A stretch of 64,000 bases of DNA from CAVQHY01 sp963712465 (GTDB taxonomy: Bacteria; Actinomycetota; Thermoleophilia; Gaiellales; Gaiellaceae). The stretch covers positions 496,001 to 560,000 of the forward strand of contig CAVQHY010000008.1 in assembly GCA_963712465.1 (NCBI GenBank). Reading direction: 5' to 3'. Below the pieces are notes generated by a model. That model made no database searches, was not told the origin of the DNA, and saw nothing but the letters and a program-made list of their open reading frames with translations. This document shows, piece by piece, positions 44,937-53,375 of the stretch. A program made the position numbers and the translations under genes. The stretch's first letter is position 1. Each line of letters opens with the position of its first letter.

Positions 44937-45511
44937 GGATCGCCGTAGTTGTGGTAGCCGTAGGTCTCCCAGAAGCCGGGCTCGTCGTCGAGCTTCAGCT
45001 CGAGCCCGCGCAGCCACTTCGCGCTCTTCCAGAAGTAGAGGTGGGGTACGAGCAGCCGCGCGGGGCCGCCGTGCTCGGGCTCGAGCGGCTCGTCGTCGTA
45101 GGCGAACGCGACCCAGGCCTTGCCACCGGTTAGATCTTCCAGCGGCAGGTTGGTCGTGTAGCCGCCGTCCGACCAGGCGGTCACGTACTCGGCGCCCGTC
45201 TCGATGCCGTCCAGCAGGGTGTCGACCGAGACGCCGGTCCAGACCGTGTCCAGCTTCGACCACTTCGTCACGCAGTGGATGTCGACAGTCACGGTCTCGC
45301 TCGGGAGCGATCGGAAATCGTCCCAGGTCCACGATCTCGGCTCGTCGACCGCGCCCTGGATCGTGAAGCTCCACTCCGCGAGCGGTGTATGCGGCGTCGG
45401 GCCCGCCGAGAGCACCGGGAAGTCGTCGGTCACGTACTGCCCGGGAGGTACCCGCGACGGATCTGCCTGCGAGCGGCGGCGCCCGCGAAAGCCACGCGAG
45501 ATCGGCGTCAA
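44906..45511 (-). CDS. sulfite oxidase-like molybdopterin oxidoreductase
   Basis: About 201 residues from TTG 45511, whose codon overlaps the Dps stop (TTGA). It has the single Mo-cofactor domain of the YedY/sulfite oxidase superfamily: SFTIQGAVDEPRSWTWDDF, VDIHCVTKWSKLDTVW with the Mo-ligating Cys, and HGGPARLLVPHLYFWKSAKW. No Tat signal peptide or membrane segment is present, so it acts in the cytosol. The length fits the short group paired with FNR-type reductases. Substrate unknown. Confidence 0.87.
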   Translation of the reverse strand: MTPISRGFRGRRRSQADPSRVPPGQYVTDDFPVLSAGPTPHTPLAEWSFTIQGAVDEPRSWTWDDFRSLPSETVTVDIHCVTKWSKLDTVWTGVSVDTLLDGIETGAEYVTAWSDGGYTTNLPLEDLTGGKAWVAFAYDDEPLEPEHGGPARLLVPHLYFWKSAKWLRGLELKLDDEPGFWETYGYHNYGDPWREQRYWGD

Positions 45512-46002
45512 ACGCTTGCTCCGAACTGGGCGCGGAGCATCCACTGCTGCTCCTCGAGCGCCCGCACGACCTCGATCACGACGTCCTGCGAGGCCGCATC
45601 GAGCTCGCCGAGCCGATCCATCCGTCCCCGCACGCGCTCGCTCACCATGGCGATCCGGTGAGTCAACTCGCGCACGACGGCATGATCCTCGAGCGCACCC
45701 CGCTCGACCGGGGCAAGCTCCGAGCCGACCGTGACCGCCTGCGCCTGCCCGTCGGGCGTGAAGCCGATCGCTACCGCCCGCTCGGCGACCGTGTCGGAGA
45801 GCTCGCGCCAGGACTCGACCAGCTCGTCGAGCTGCAAATGCAAGGGCCGAAACAGCAGGCCCACCACCGTCCAGTGCAGCTGCTTGCCGATCAGGGACAG
45901 GTCGACGAGCTCGACCAAGGTCGCCTGCAGCTCGCGACCGACCTCCTCGCGCACGGGCGCGCCGAGCGGCGGCAGATGGGTCGACGTTGCGATCGAAGCC
46001 AT
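45508..46002 (-). CDS. Dps family DNA-binding ferritin-like protein
   Basis: A 164-residue four-helix protein. The Dps pattern LIGKQLHWTVVGLLFRPLHLQLDELVESW carries the His and Asp/Glu ferroxidase ligands, and LAERAVAIGF-like sequence (AERAVAIGFTPDG) follows. Dps oxidises and stores iron at subunit interfaces and protects DNA. It heads the overlapping five-gene redox operon; the alpha/beta hydrolase lies 36 bases upstream. Confidence 0.87.
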   Translation of the reverse strand: MASIATSTHLPPLGAPVREEVGRELQATLVELVDLSLIGKQLHWTVVGLLFRPLHLQLDELVESWRELSDTVAERAVAIGFTPDGQAQAVTVGSELAPVERGALEDHAVVRELTHRIAMVSERVRGRMDRLGELDAASQDVVIEVVRALEEQQWMLRAQFGASV

Positions 46003-46038
46003 GTCTTCTCCTCTCGTTCGGGCTGTGTCTGGTTGCCG

Positions 46039-46902
46039 TTACGCGAATCGCTTGACGAAGTCGAGAGCGGTGTCGGCGACCTCGCGCCAGCCGCTGTCGA
46101 TCGTGAGCGCGTGCCCACGGTCGGGGATCTCGACGATCTCGGTCACTCCCTCGTTGCGCTTTTGCCGCTTGTAAGACGCGTTCGCGATCGCCCACGGGAC
46201 CGTGTTGTCCTTCTCACCCGAGATGATCAGCATCGGTCCCCGCTCCGGGTTCGTGCTGTCCACCTTCGCCTCCGACCACGGATTCAGGTTCGCGGCCGCA
46301 GCCTGAAACAACGGCGCGCCCGAAGCCGGCACCGCGAACGTCTCGTACAGCTCCTTCGCCTCGTCCTCGCTAACGGCGTTGGCGAAGCCGAACCGAAACT
46401 GCTCGTAGGTGAGCGGCACCGCGCGGTTGCGATTGGCCGGATTGCCGAGCACCGGAAACGCCGACTTGAGCGATGAGATCGGAAGCGGCAGCACGCCACG
46501 GAACGGAGCCGGATCGATCGCCACAGAAACCGAAGCGAGGCCGCGCCCCGCGATGATCTGCGTCAGCAGCCCGCCGAACGAGTGGCCGATCACGGCCGGC
46601 TTCCTATCCAGCTGGCGGATGATCCCGTCGAAATGGTCTGCGACCTGACCCACCGTCTTGTGCGCGAACACCTCCGGGTGCTCCTTCGCCTCCTCGACCG
46701 TCTCCGGATCGTCCGGCCACCCGGGCGTCAACCCCGTGTACCCGGCCTCCTCGAACACCTCCACCCACCGATCCCAGCTACTCGGCAAAAGCCACAACCC
46801 ATGAATGAACACAACCGGCGTCCGGCCCGTCCCGTTCACACGCACACACTCGCCCGCCTCGTGTTCGGCAACCGTCGCAACCCCGCTTGAAGCAGTACTC
46901 AT
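46039..46902 (-). CDS. alpha/beta hydrolase (paralogue of 23182-24024)
   Basis: A 287-residue hydrolase. VFIHGLWLLPSSWDRW marks the oxyanion loop, AVIGHSFGGLLTQI the nucleophile Ser, SGEKDNTVPW the acid and DRGHALTID the His. It shares the subfamily motifs of the hydrolase at 23-24 kb (SFGG/SAGG elbow, FPVLGNPANRNRAV, IPASG/VPASGA). Position 36 bases before Dps suggests co-transcription with the redox operon. Substrate unknown. Confidence 0.87.
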   Translation of the reverse strand: MSTASSGVATVAEHEAGECVRVNGTGRTPVVFIHGLWLLPSSWDRWVEVFEEAGYTGLTPGWPDDPETVEEAKEHPEVFAHKTVGQVADHFDGIIRQLDRKPAVIGHSFGGLLTQIIAGRGLASVSVAIDPAPFRGVLPLPISSLKSAFPVLGNPANRNRAVPLTYEQFRFGFANAVSEDEAKELYETFAVPASGAPLFQAAAANLNPWSEAKVDSTNPERGPMLIISGEKDNTVPWAIANASYKRQKRNEGVTEIVEIPDRGHALTIDSGWREVADTALDFVKRFA

Positions 46903-48036
46903 CCCCCACCCCCACGCTCACTCATCACACACACTGCCCCCACCAGTCTCACGGACCAGCCCTGGGTCGCGTCAGTCAGCGGACTCGTGACCTGGTTCCG
47001 GGCCGCCCAATCGCGAAATGCATCACCTCGCCGACGAGGATCGTGTTCCCTTCGGCGCGCTCCAGGCTTATTCCCTGAATACCCATTCGAACCGGTCGCT
47101 GAGTTTGCCGCATCTCAGCGACCCGGGGACTGCGCGACCACCGTTGGTCGGTTCACCTGGGTGATCAGAGGAAGCGCGCCCGCCGGAGGTCGAGAAAGCC
47201 AGATGCGCTCGGCTCGACCCCAAAAGACGCCGCTGCGCACGGCCCTGAGTGCGTCGATCCAGTATGCGACGACGAAGGAAACCTCCTCGTGCTGGATCCG
47301 TGCGAGTCGCGCCGCGACCTCTTGGCGCGTGTCCCTATCCAGGGCGGCGTCCATCATGCGGTCGGGATGAACGGCAGGTTCTGGCGGCAAGCAACGACGG
47401 GGCCGCCGCTGACCCCGTCGTCTTTCTTGCCGCCTGTACCCGGGTGTGCCTCCGCCGCATCGGGGCCTCTGCCCGGTATGTCCCTTTGCTGACCCTCACT
47501 CTGCACGACACGAACGGGTCGCGTCCCCCCTCGGAGGGAGTTGACCGTCTCACCCTTCGGCGGTTGACTGCGCTGCTTCATTCGCGAGCCGCGGGTGGCG
47601 GGCTTGGTGCTGACTGGTTCGGATGGGCAGGTCGACGACCACCATTTGACCACGGCCAAGCCTCGACGGGGCTCAAGCCTGTGTCCGCGTGACGACGCTC
47701 GTCGCCTGGTCGCGAGTCAATGGCCGGCCCGGGGAAGAATCACGCCTGCCACCCCGTCGGGTAGGGCACAGATGACGACTCGCTCGTCCGTGCCCAGCGT
47801 CGGCTGGCTGATTCCGGTCTTCGTTGGTGACCGTCGGTTCCGCGTTCGCACGCCGGATGAACAGCTCGATCACGTGGCCGACGAGGAAAGGCTCGCCGGC
47901 GTCCGGGCTCCGAGCGGGCGACAGACCGAGCTCTTTCCTGCCGCTTGCCCGACGGTTACGATCTCCAGAATCGTCACGCGCTCCCTACCGTCGTGTCCGT
48001 GGGAGCCCGCCCTTGGGGAGTCGTGAGGTAGAGATC
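46903..48036. other. 1.1 kb gap without an intact gene
   Basis: Only one coding remnant is recognisable, a solute-binding-protein tail at 47115-47390. Other open frames (for example around 47.25-47.69 kb plus strand, 47.35-47.66 kb minus strand) are Arg/Pro/Gly-rich, lack ribosome binding sites and match nothing I know. A promoter for the TIR gene should lie near 47.95-48.02 kb but is not evident. Confidence 0.45.
47115..47390 (-). pseudogene. C-terminal remnant of an ABC peptide-type solute-binding protein
   Basis: Minus-strand translation has MMDAALDRDTRQEVAARLAR, then IQHEEVSFVVAYWIDALRAV and RSGVFW. This is the pattern at the C-terminus of family-5 solute-binding proteins (two- to three-helix stretch then HEE-PF-PYW-DA-VRxGV). 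No N-terminal part is found upstream on that strand. It is probably a leftover of a deleted transporter gene. Confidence 0.4.
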
Positions 48037-49284
48037 ATGGCCGACTCACCTCCAGCAGCTCCGGCGCGCATCTTCATCAGCTACCGGCAGGCGGAGACTG
48101 CTTACGCGGCCGGCTGGCTGTTCGATCGGCTTGCTGACCACTTCGGCGACAGCAAGATCTTCAAGGACGTCGACTCGATCGGACTGGGCGACGACTTTGT
48201 CGAGGTGATCACGAACGCGGTCGGGTCCTGCGACGTGCTCCTCGCGCTGATCGGGAGTCAGTGGCTCACGATCACCAATGAGAACGGGTTACGTCGCCTC
48301 GACGATCCCGATGACTTCGTGCGTCTCGAGATCGAGGCTGCCCTGGCGCGCGACGTACGCCTCATTCCCATCCTCGTCGACGGAGCGAGGATGCCTCGTG
48401 CCGATGAGCTGCCGCCGAGCCTCGCCAACCTGGTGCGCCGCCAGGCGCTCGAGCTCAGCCCGAGCCGCTTCGACTTTGATACCGGCCGGCTCCTCAGAAA
48501 GCTGGACGAGACCCTCGTCGAGGTGCGAACAGCCCAGGGTGACCCCGTCTCGACGAGCGAAGCGGCGGAAGCGCACGACGCGCGCACGACGGAGGTTCAG
48601 AAGACGCCCGAGCCCCCGAGCGCTGTCGCGCCGCTCGCGTCCGCAGCAGCCGACGCTCCCGAGACCGATGACGCTCAGACCCGCAACCCGACCGCAGAGA
48701 GCGCGACCGAAACCACGGACGTCGAAGCAAGCGAGCGCGCCGCGAAGCGCAGCGGGCCGAGCGACGAGCCGCAGGGGCGATCGCCTTGGCGCTCGGGGCG
48801 GCGACTCGCCCTGGCTGCCGCCTGCGTGATCGCGATCGCGATCGGCGCGGTCGTCCTTCTCGTGTCCCGCTCGCCCGACACGACCGCCGCATCCCCGCCT
48901 GACGAGGGCCTGACCGCCGAGGTGATCGAGAGCGTGGCTCACGCGACGAACGCGGACTTCGGGCTTCAGGAGGCATGTCCCGGCAAAACGCCGCCGCCCA
49001 GTCTCCCGTTTGCCGACAGACTCGTCTTTCGCAAGGGCTGCGAGGGCACCGCGAACCCGTACAACACGAACAAGCAGAACTTCAACGTATTCGTCGCGAA
49101 AGACAACGCCAGCTCCCCGGGCCTGCTTCGAAACCGCCTGGAAGAGAACAAGAAGCCGTGCGAGCGACTCGACTGGTACGGCGGTAGCAGCATCGCGCTG
49201 AAGTCGTACATCGCACCGTGCTCCGAGAGCGTCAACGACGACTGGTACACGATCGACGCAGCCCTACGCCAGGTAACCGGCTGA
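48037..49284 (+). CDS. membrane-anchored TIR-domain protein
   Basis: A 415-residue protein from ATG 48037. Residues about 9-145 are a TIR domain (ARIFISYRQAETAYAAGWL, FKDVDSIGLGDDF, CDVLLALIGSQWL, then a helix with FVRLEIEAAL whose Glu sits where NADase TIRs have the catalytic Glu, and RLIPILVDG). An acidic, Ala/Thr-rich linker (about 165-255) leads to one membrane segment (about 263-285, LALAAACVIAIAIGAVVLLV). The C-terminal 125 residues face outside and contain four Cys (CPGK, CEGT, PCERL, PCSES), probably two disulfides. An inside TIR with an outside sensor-like domain suggests a receptor. Confidence 0.85.
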   Translation: MADSPPAAPARIFISYRQAETAYAAGWLFDRLADHFGDSKIFKDVDSIGLGDDFVEVITNAVGSCDVLLALIGSQWLTITNENGLRRLDDPDDFVRLEIEAALARDVRLIPILVDGARMPRADELPPSLANLVRRQALELSPSRFDFDTGRLLRKLDETLVEVRTAQGDPVSTSEAAEAHDARTTEVQKTPEPPSAVAPLASAAADAPETDDAQTRNPTAESATETTDVEASERAAKRSGPSDEPQGRSPWRSGRRLALAAACVIAIAIGAVVLLVSRSPDTTAASPPDEGLTAEVIESVAHATNADFGLQEACPGKTPPPSLPFADRLVFRKGCEGTANPYNTNKQNFNVFVAKDNASSPGLLRNRLEENKKPCERLDWYGGSSIALKSYIAPCSESVNDDWYTIDAALRQVTG

Positions 49285-49469
49285 ATCTCAACCAAGCGCG
49301 TGGCGGAAGCAAGGACGCTCGACGAAAAGTCGATCGTTCGTCGACGCTCCGGGCAGCGAGCGCAACAGGATCGCCGACCACGACGCGCTGCAGAAGCCCG
49401 GAACCCCACACCATCCCGTAGTGGTCCAGGTCAGCGGGTCGCTCAACCCATGACAGGCATGCTGCTGCG

Positions 49470-50372
49470 GTGGATTCTGAGAGCAGGCTACGTCTCCCTG
49501 ACGGTCGGAGTCTCGCGTTCGTCGAATGGGGTGATGTGAACGGCGTTCCGGTTCTCGGGTTTCACGGCACGCCGAACTCGCGTCTCATCAACGTCGGCGA
49601 TGAGGCTCCACAAGCTCAGGGCGTTCGTTTGGTGCTGCCGGATCGACCAGGGTTCGGCGTTTCCGATCCCTGCGCGGGCCGCCGTCTCCTGGATTGGCCT
49701 GCGGATGTCGCTGTCCTGGCGGATACGCTCGGGATCGAGAGGTTCGCTGTGTTTGGAGTCTCAGGCGGGGGACCGTACGCGGCTGCGTGTGGAGTGATGC
49801 TTCGCGATCGGATAGTTGCCATTGGTCTCGTGAGCTCCGTGGGGCCGGTCGCTGCCTTGCCGACCCTGGACGCGGAGGTGACGTTGGAGAACGCGTACTG
49901 GCTTCGCTCGACTGTCGATCTGCTTCGCCGCGGCGCCGAAGGCCGCGTGCTCCTCGCCGAGCAATGCCGGGAGGAGCTCCGATCGATCCGCCTTGATCCT
50001 GATCGCTGGCTCGACGATTGGGCGCACACTGCGCCGGAGGCCGACCGGGCACTTCTCGCTGATCCTCAGATTCGGCGGATGTACGTGGAGAGTGGCTTCG
50101 AGGCCGCAGCGCAAGGAGAGGCAAGCTACGTTGAAGAGCTGGAGATCCTTCTCGGCCGGGATTGGGGTTTCGAGCTCGAGGGGCTCGCGGTGCCGGTGTT
50201 TCTTTGGCACGGAGAGGATGATCCGACAGTTCCGGTCGCGGTTGCCCACCAGCTCGCGGCGATGATCCCGAACTGCCGGGCGCGGATTCTCGAAGGCGAG
50301 GGGCATTTGCTGGTTCACGCGCACGCTGAGGAGATCCTCGGCGCGCTCGCGCTGCAATTCAGCGATCTCTAG
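49470..50372 (+). CDS. alpha/beta fold hydrolase
   Basis: A 300-residue hydrolase, GTG start. VLGFHGTPNSRL is the oxyanion loop, VFGVSGGGPYAAACG the nucleophile elbow (Ser), WHGEDDPTVPV the acid and EGEGHLLVHAH the His. It belongs to the proline-iminopeptidase-like/epoxide-hydrolase-like broad group; substrate not readable. It follows the TIR gene by 185 bases and may be independent. Its stop overlaps that of the convergent DJ-1 gene by four bases. Confidence 0.87.
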   Translation: MDSESRLRLPDGRSLAFVEWGDVNGVPVLGFHGTPNSRLINVGDEAPQAQGVRLVLPDRPGFGVSDPCAGRRLLDWPADVAVLADTLGIERFAVFGVSGGGPYAAACGVMLRDRIVAIGLVSSVGPVAALPTLDAEVTLENAYWLRSTVDLLRRGAEGRVLLAEQCREELRSIRLDPDRWLDDWAHTAPEADRALLADPQIRRMYVESGFEAAAQGEASYVEELEILLGRDWGFELEGLAVPVFLWHGEDDPTVPVAVAHQLAAMIPNCRARILEGEGHLLVHAHAEEILGALALQFSDL

Positions 50373-50986
50373 TTCGGTGTCCTTGACGCTTGGACAACCC
50401 GTGCGATCGTCCGGCAGAACGGGCCGAGGTCGTGAGGGAAACGCGCGGTGATTATGGGGCCATCGGCGACGCAGGGCTCGTCGACCCAGGTCGCACCCGC
50501 TCCTTCAACGTCGGGGCGTATGACCCAGTGGCCCGTAGCGCGCCGGCCTCGCAGGAGCCCTGCGCTCGCGAGCACCCAGGGGCCGTGGCAGATGGCAGCG
50601 ACCGGCCGTCCGCGTGCCGCGACGGCGCGGCACAGTTCCAGTACAGGTTCGGAGCGGCGCAGATGGTCGGCGGCGTAACCGCCGGGGATAACCACCGCAT
50701 CGAGAGTGGAGGGGTCGAGATCTTCGACGATCGTGTCAGCGGCGACCGGCATTCCGTGTACGCCTGTGTAGACGCGCCCGTCGAAGCCGGGAATGACCAT
50801 GCGCCCGCGTGCGGCGAGCGCGAGCGACCAGAAGACGTCGCGATAGGCGGATTCGTCGTAGCCGGCTACCACGACCTCGGCGCCTTCCTCCTCGAGGCGG
50901 AGCTTCGGGTAGTGAAGCTCGATGTCCTCGTAGAGTGGCGCCGCGAGCACGGCAATACGCGCTTCGCTAAGCGGCAGCGTGCTCAC
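50369..50986 (-). CDS. DJ-1/PfpI family protein
   Basis: A 205-residue protein. The nucleophile-elbow Cys is in VAAICHGPWVLASAGLL, with the supporting Glu in YEDIELHYPKLRLEEEG and an ADTIVEDLDPSTLDAVVIPGG strand before. Members are glyoxalase III/deglycase-like, chaperone-like or Cys hydrolases. It is last in the minus-strand group with the SnoaL and amidohydrolase genes and overlaps the SnoaL gene end by 20 bases. Confidence 0.88.
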   Translation of the reverse strand: MSTLPLSEARIAVLAAPLYEDIELHYPKLRLEEEGAEVVVAGYDESAYRDVFWSLALAARGRMVIPGFDGRVYTGVHGMPVAADTIVEDLDPSTLDAVVIPGGYAADHLRRSEPVLELCRAVAARGRPVAAICHGPWVLASAGLLRGRRATGHWVIRPDVEGAGATWVDEPCVADGPIITARFPHDLGPFCRTIARVVQASRTPN

Positions 50987-51332
50987 GGGGCACCCAGAAC
51001 GCAGCGTCGCGGACGATCAGACCGTCACGGAGAGTCTGGATCGAAACGCCGTGGAAGCTCGCTTGAGTCTGTGTACGACCGCCACTCGCGAACGTCCACT
51101 CGAACCAGATCCGTCCGGCTCGCGCCGCCCAGTCGAGAAGGTCGTGCTGGGGATCTTCGAGCGTCGCGAACATGTCCGCGTAATAGCGCTCGATCGCGAT
51201 GCGGCCGATCTTGGGCGCGGCGAGCGTTGGGTCCTCCATGATGGCGTCCTCGTCGTAGAAGGACGCCATCTCAGTGGCGTTATGGCGCATCCAGGCAGCG
51301 AAGAACGCGTCGAGATGCGCCGAAGCGTTCAT
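50967..51332 (-). CDS. SnoaL-like/NTF2-fold protein
   Basis: A 121-residue protein from ATG 51332, whose codon overlaps the amidohydrolase stop (ATGA). HLDAFFAAWMRHNATEM, FYDEDAIMEDPTL and GLIVRDAAFWVP follow the family pattern. It has a close paralogue in the second part of the cluster (62341-62700), sharing AIMEDPTLAAP/AEMADPTLLTP, RRYYTSM/ERYYADM and the C-terminal GLIV-D-A-W. Possibly a ligand-binding or isomerase step in the same pathway. Confidence 0.78.
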   Translation of the reverse strand: MNASAHLDAFFAAWMRHNATEMASFYDEDAIMEDPTLAAPKIGRIAIERYYADMFATLEDPQHDLLDWAARAGRIWFEWTFASGGRTQTQASFHGVSIQTLRDGLIVRDAAFWVPREHAAA

Positions 51333-52249
51333 GCCGTCTCGCCAAGGAACCGACGGGCGTTTCGGTGGAGGAAGAGCTCTTTCTCCTCGTCGCTGAGGAA
51401 GTCGGCGTGGCGTCGGATCGACTCGACGAGTTGTGGGTACATGAAGTAGTGGTCGAGCCAGGGCCAGTCGGTGCCGTAGACGATCCGGTCTGCGCCGCAG
51501 CCGTCGCGGAGGAGTCGGATCCGCTCGAGGTAGCCTCGGTACGGGTACTCGTGCTCGTCCTCCCACATGAATTGCAGGCACGAGCACGAAACGTAGATGT
51601 TGGGGTGGGCGCGGACGATGTCGAACATGATCCGGGCTTCGTCCGTTCGTGGATCGAGATAGCCCATGTGGTTCGTCTGGAAGGGCATGTCTGGGAACGC
51701 CTCGGCGACGCGTGCGAACGCTTCCCACACCTCGTGGATCGTCGGGGTGCTCGGCCGGTTGGTGTCTTCGAAACCGAAGATGATCCGGCGGCCGCGGGCC
51801 TGAACGGCCGCGTAGGCCTCCATCAGAGCGGGGTCATCGATGTTCGTCTCGAAGAAGCCGGGAAAGACCTTGATTCCCCAGGCGCCCTGGTCAAGTCGCC
51901 GTTCGAGCGGTCGCAGCCCGGTCCGCTCGCGCGGATCGCGGAGAGTGACGAACCAGAGCAGGCGGTCGGGGTACTGCTCGGCCCAGTAGCGACAGTAATC
52001 TGCGCCGCCCCAGAACGACTCACGCCCCGCGGACTTGGCGTCCATGTAGTAGGGCATGTCCCACCCGTCGTACGAGATCAGGAACGCCTTCTCGACGCCC
52101 GCGTGATCCATCTCGGCGACGAGAAGATCGCCGGGATGCTCCTGCCAGGAGTACCGCTTTCGCTTGTCCTCGGAGAAGCCAGACTCGGGCGGGAAGGCCC
52201 GATAGAAGGCATGCGCCTCGGTGTCGATCGCCGGGATACGATCGGTCAC
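51329..52249 (-). CDS. amidohydrolase family protein
   Basis: A 306-residue TIM-barrel hydrolase of the amidohydrolase-2 type. IDTEAHAF replaces the canonical HxH (one His kept), FQTNHMGYLDP carries a conserved His, and RIVYGTDWPW the terminal Asp. Members are decarboxylases or hydrolases using one metal. GTG start overlaps the stop of the frameshifted small gene (GTGA). Divergent from the PhyH operon via the GntR gene. Confidence 0.85.
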   Translation of the reverse strand: MTDRIPAIDTEAHAFYRAFPPESGFSEDKRKRYSWQEHPGDLLVAEMDHAGVEKAFLISYDGWDMPYYMDAKSAGRESFWGGADYCRYWAEQYPDRLLWFVTLRDPRERTGLRPLERRLDQGAWGIKVFPGFFETNIDDPALMEAYAAVQARGRRIIFGFEDTNRPSTPTIHEVWEAFARVAEAFPDMPFQTNHMGYLDPRTDEARIMFDIVRAHPNIYVSCSCLQFMWEDEHEYPYRGYLERIRLLRDGCGADRIVYGTDWPWLDHYFMYPQLVESIRRHADFLSDEEKELFLHRNARRFLGETA

Positions 52250-52570
52250 AGAAGCTCGCGTCCGATGTCGTCATAGACGCCGGCGTCCATGTCGGCGACG
52301 GAGATCGTTCCCCGATCGACTGCTGCGGCCGAGAGAGGGTCCTCACGCCGCGCAGCCGTCCATTCGTCGATGCGAGCGAAGTCGGGGATCTTCCAGACGA
52401 TCATGTATGTGCGCGTCACGCGGGCCGAGCCGCCAGGTGCGGCCGATTGCAAGGACGGGCGCGTCCTCGGGATGAAGCTCGGCCCAATGTTTGAACGCCC
52501 CCTCGACGACGCGGCGGAACTCGTCCCAGCCAACGTCTGGTTTCTTGCGAAAGAACTCGACGTAGTACAC
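52246..52570 (-). pseudogene. small dimeric alpha/beta-barrel-like protein gene with one frameshift
   Basis: GTG 52570 begins YYVEFFRKKPDVGWDEFRRV, continuing to VLAIGRTWRLGPR near 52.43 kb; a one-base shift then gives RTYMIVWKIPDFARIDEW to VYDDIGRELL, whose stop overlaps the amidohydrolase start. Together they make a colinear protein of about 107 residues, suggestive of an EthD/muconolactone-isomerase-like small ferredoxin fold. One indel, real or a consensus error, separates the halves. Confidence 0.6.
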
Positions 52571-52576
52571 GCGCGT

Positions 52577-53284
52577 CTAACTCTCTCGGAAGATGTCGGG
52601 CACCTCGTTGAGAAACAGTCGCTCGGAGAGGTCGATGTGCTCGACGATTGCGCGCTCGGCCTCATCCGGGGCCCCAGTGGCGATCGCGTCGACGATCGGA
52701 GCGTGGCGCATCGCGAGTTCGCGAGTGTCTGCATGCGCGTGGGCGACGCTGTCGAGCGCTTGCATCATCAGGCTCTGGTCGGCGAGTTGCTCGTAGAGCC
52801 GCACAAGCCAGCCGTTGCCGGTCAGGTCGCAGAGCGTCATGTGGAAGCGATGGTCGATTTCTGCCATCGCCAGGGGATCCCTGTCTCCAGCAACGTTGTC
52901 CATATCGTCGACGATCTCGCGCAGACGAGCTGTGGGCCCGGCGAGCTCTGCCTGTTCGGCGATGCGCCGAGCGGCGAGGCCTTCAAGCGCACGCCGGCAG
53001 TCGTAGACGTGCTCGGCTCCGATTCGCGTTAGCTGCGCGACGAACGTCCCACGCCTCGGCATCTCTTCGACGAGCCCGCGGGCCGCGAGCTGCGCTAGTG
53101 CCTCGCGTACCGGCGCACGGCTGATCCCCATTGCTTTTGCTACGCGGACGTCTGAGATCCGCTCGCCCGGGCGTAGGCGCCCGAGGACGATTCCCTCGCG
53201 GAGATCGGCGGCGACGAGCTCGACGAGCGAGGGCGGCCGGGTCATCCGGTGAAACTGCGTTGGCTGTTCGGGTCGCGCGCTCAC
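52577..53284 (-). CDS. GntR-family regulator, FCD subfamily
   Basis: A 235-residue regulator, GTG 53284 start (an alternative ATG at 53245 follows the first 13 residues). Winged helix: LVAADLREGIVLGRLRPGER, VAKAMGISRAPVREALAQLA. The FCD domain (about 90-225) has DHRFHMTLCDLTGN and the HAPIVDAI segment carrying metal-site His residues. It is divergent from the PhyH operon and heads the minus-strand group; the spacer holds a promoter and repeats that may be its operator. Confidence 0.9.
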   Translation of the reverse strand: MSARPEQPTQFHRMTRPPSLVELVAADLREGIVLGRLRPGERISDVRVAKAMGISRAPVREALAQLAARGLVEEMPRRGTFVAQLTRIGAEHVYDCRRALEGLAARRIAEQAELAGPTARLREIVDDMDNVAGDRDPLAMAEIDHRFHMTLCDLTGNGWLVRLYEQLADQSLMMQALDSVAHAHADTRELAMRHAPIVDAIATGAPDEAERAIVEHIDLSERLFLNEVPDIFRES

Positions 53285-53309
53285 GTAGCAGTCCTCAGTC
53301 TTTCGGACG

Positions 53310-53362
53310 TTGACGACGTCACCCGGCGATTGTACAGTCGTCTGTCAGATTGTCGACAGTCG
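53310..53362 (+). promoter_or_regulatory. promoter and repeat operator of the PhyH operon
   Basis: TTGACG (53310) and TACAGT (53333), spaced by 17 bases, match -35/-10 boxes. Overlapping and following them are two direct repeats, GATTGT-A-CAGTCG and GATTGT-CGA-CAGTCG, and an inverted repeat CTGTC/GACAG (53342 and 53355). Together these suit a GntR/FCD dimer site in the divergent region. Confidence 0.45.
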
Positions 53363-53375
53363 GCGGATTGGGTTG

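Noticed and set aside
47240..48030. Genes in the gap before the TIR protein
   Set aside because: Several frames of 60-150 codons exist on both strands but none has a start signal, coding-like composition or recognisable motif.
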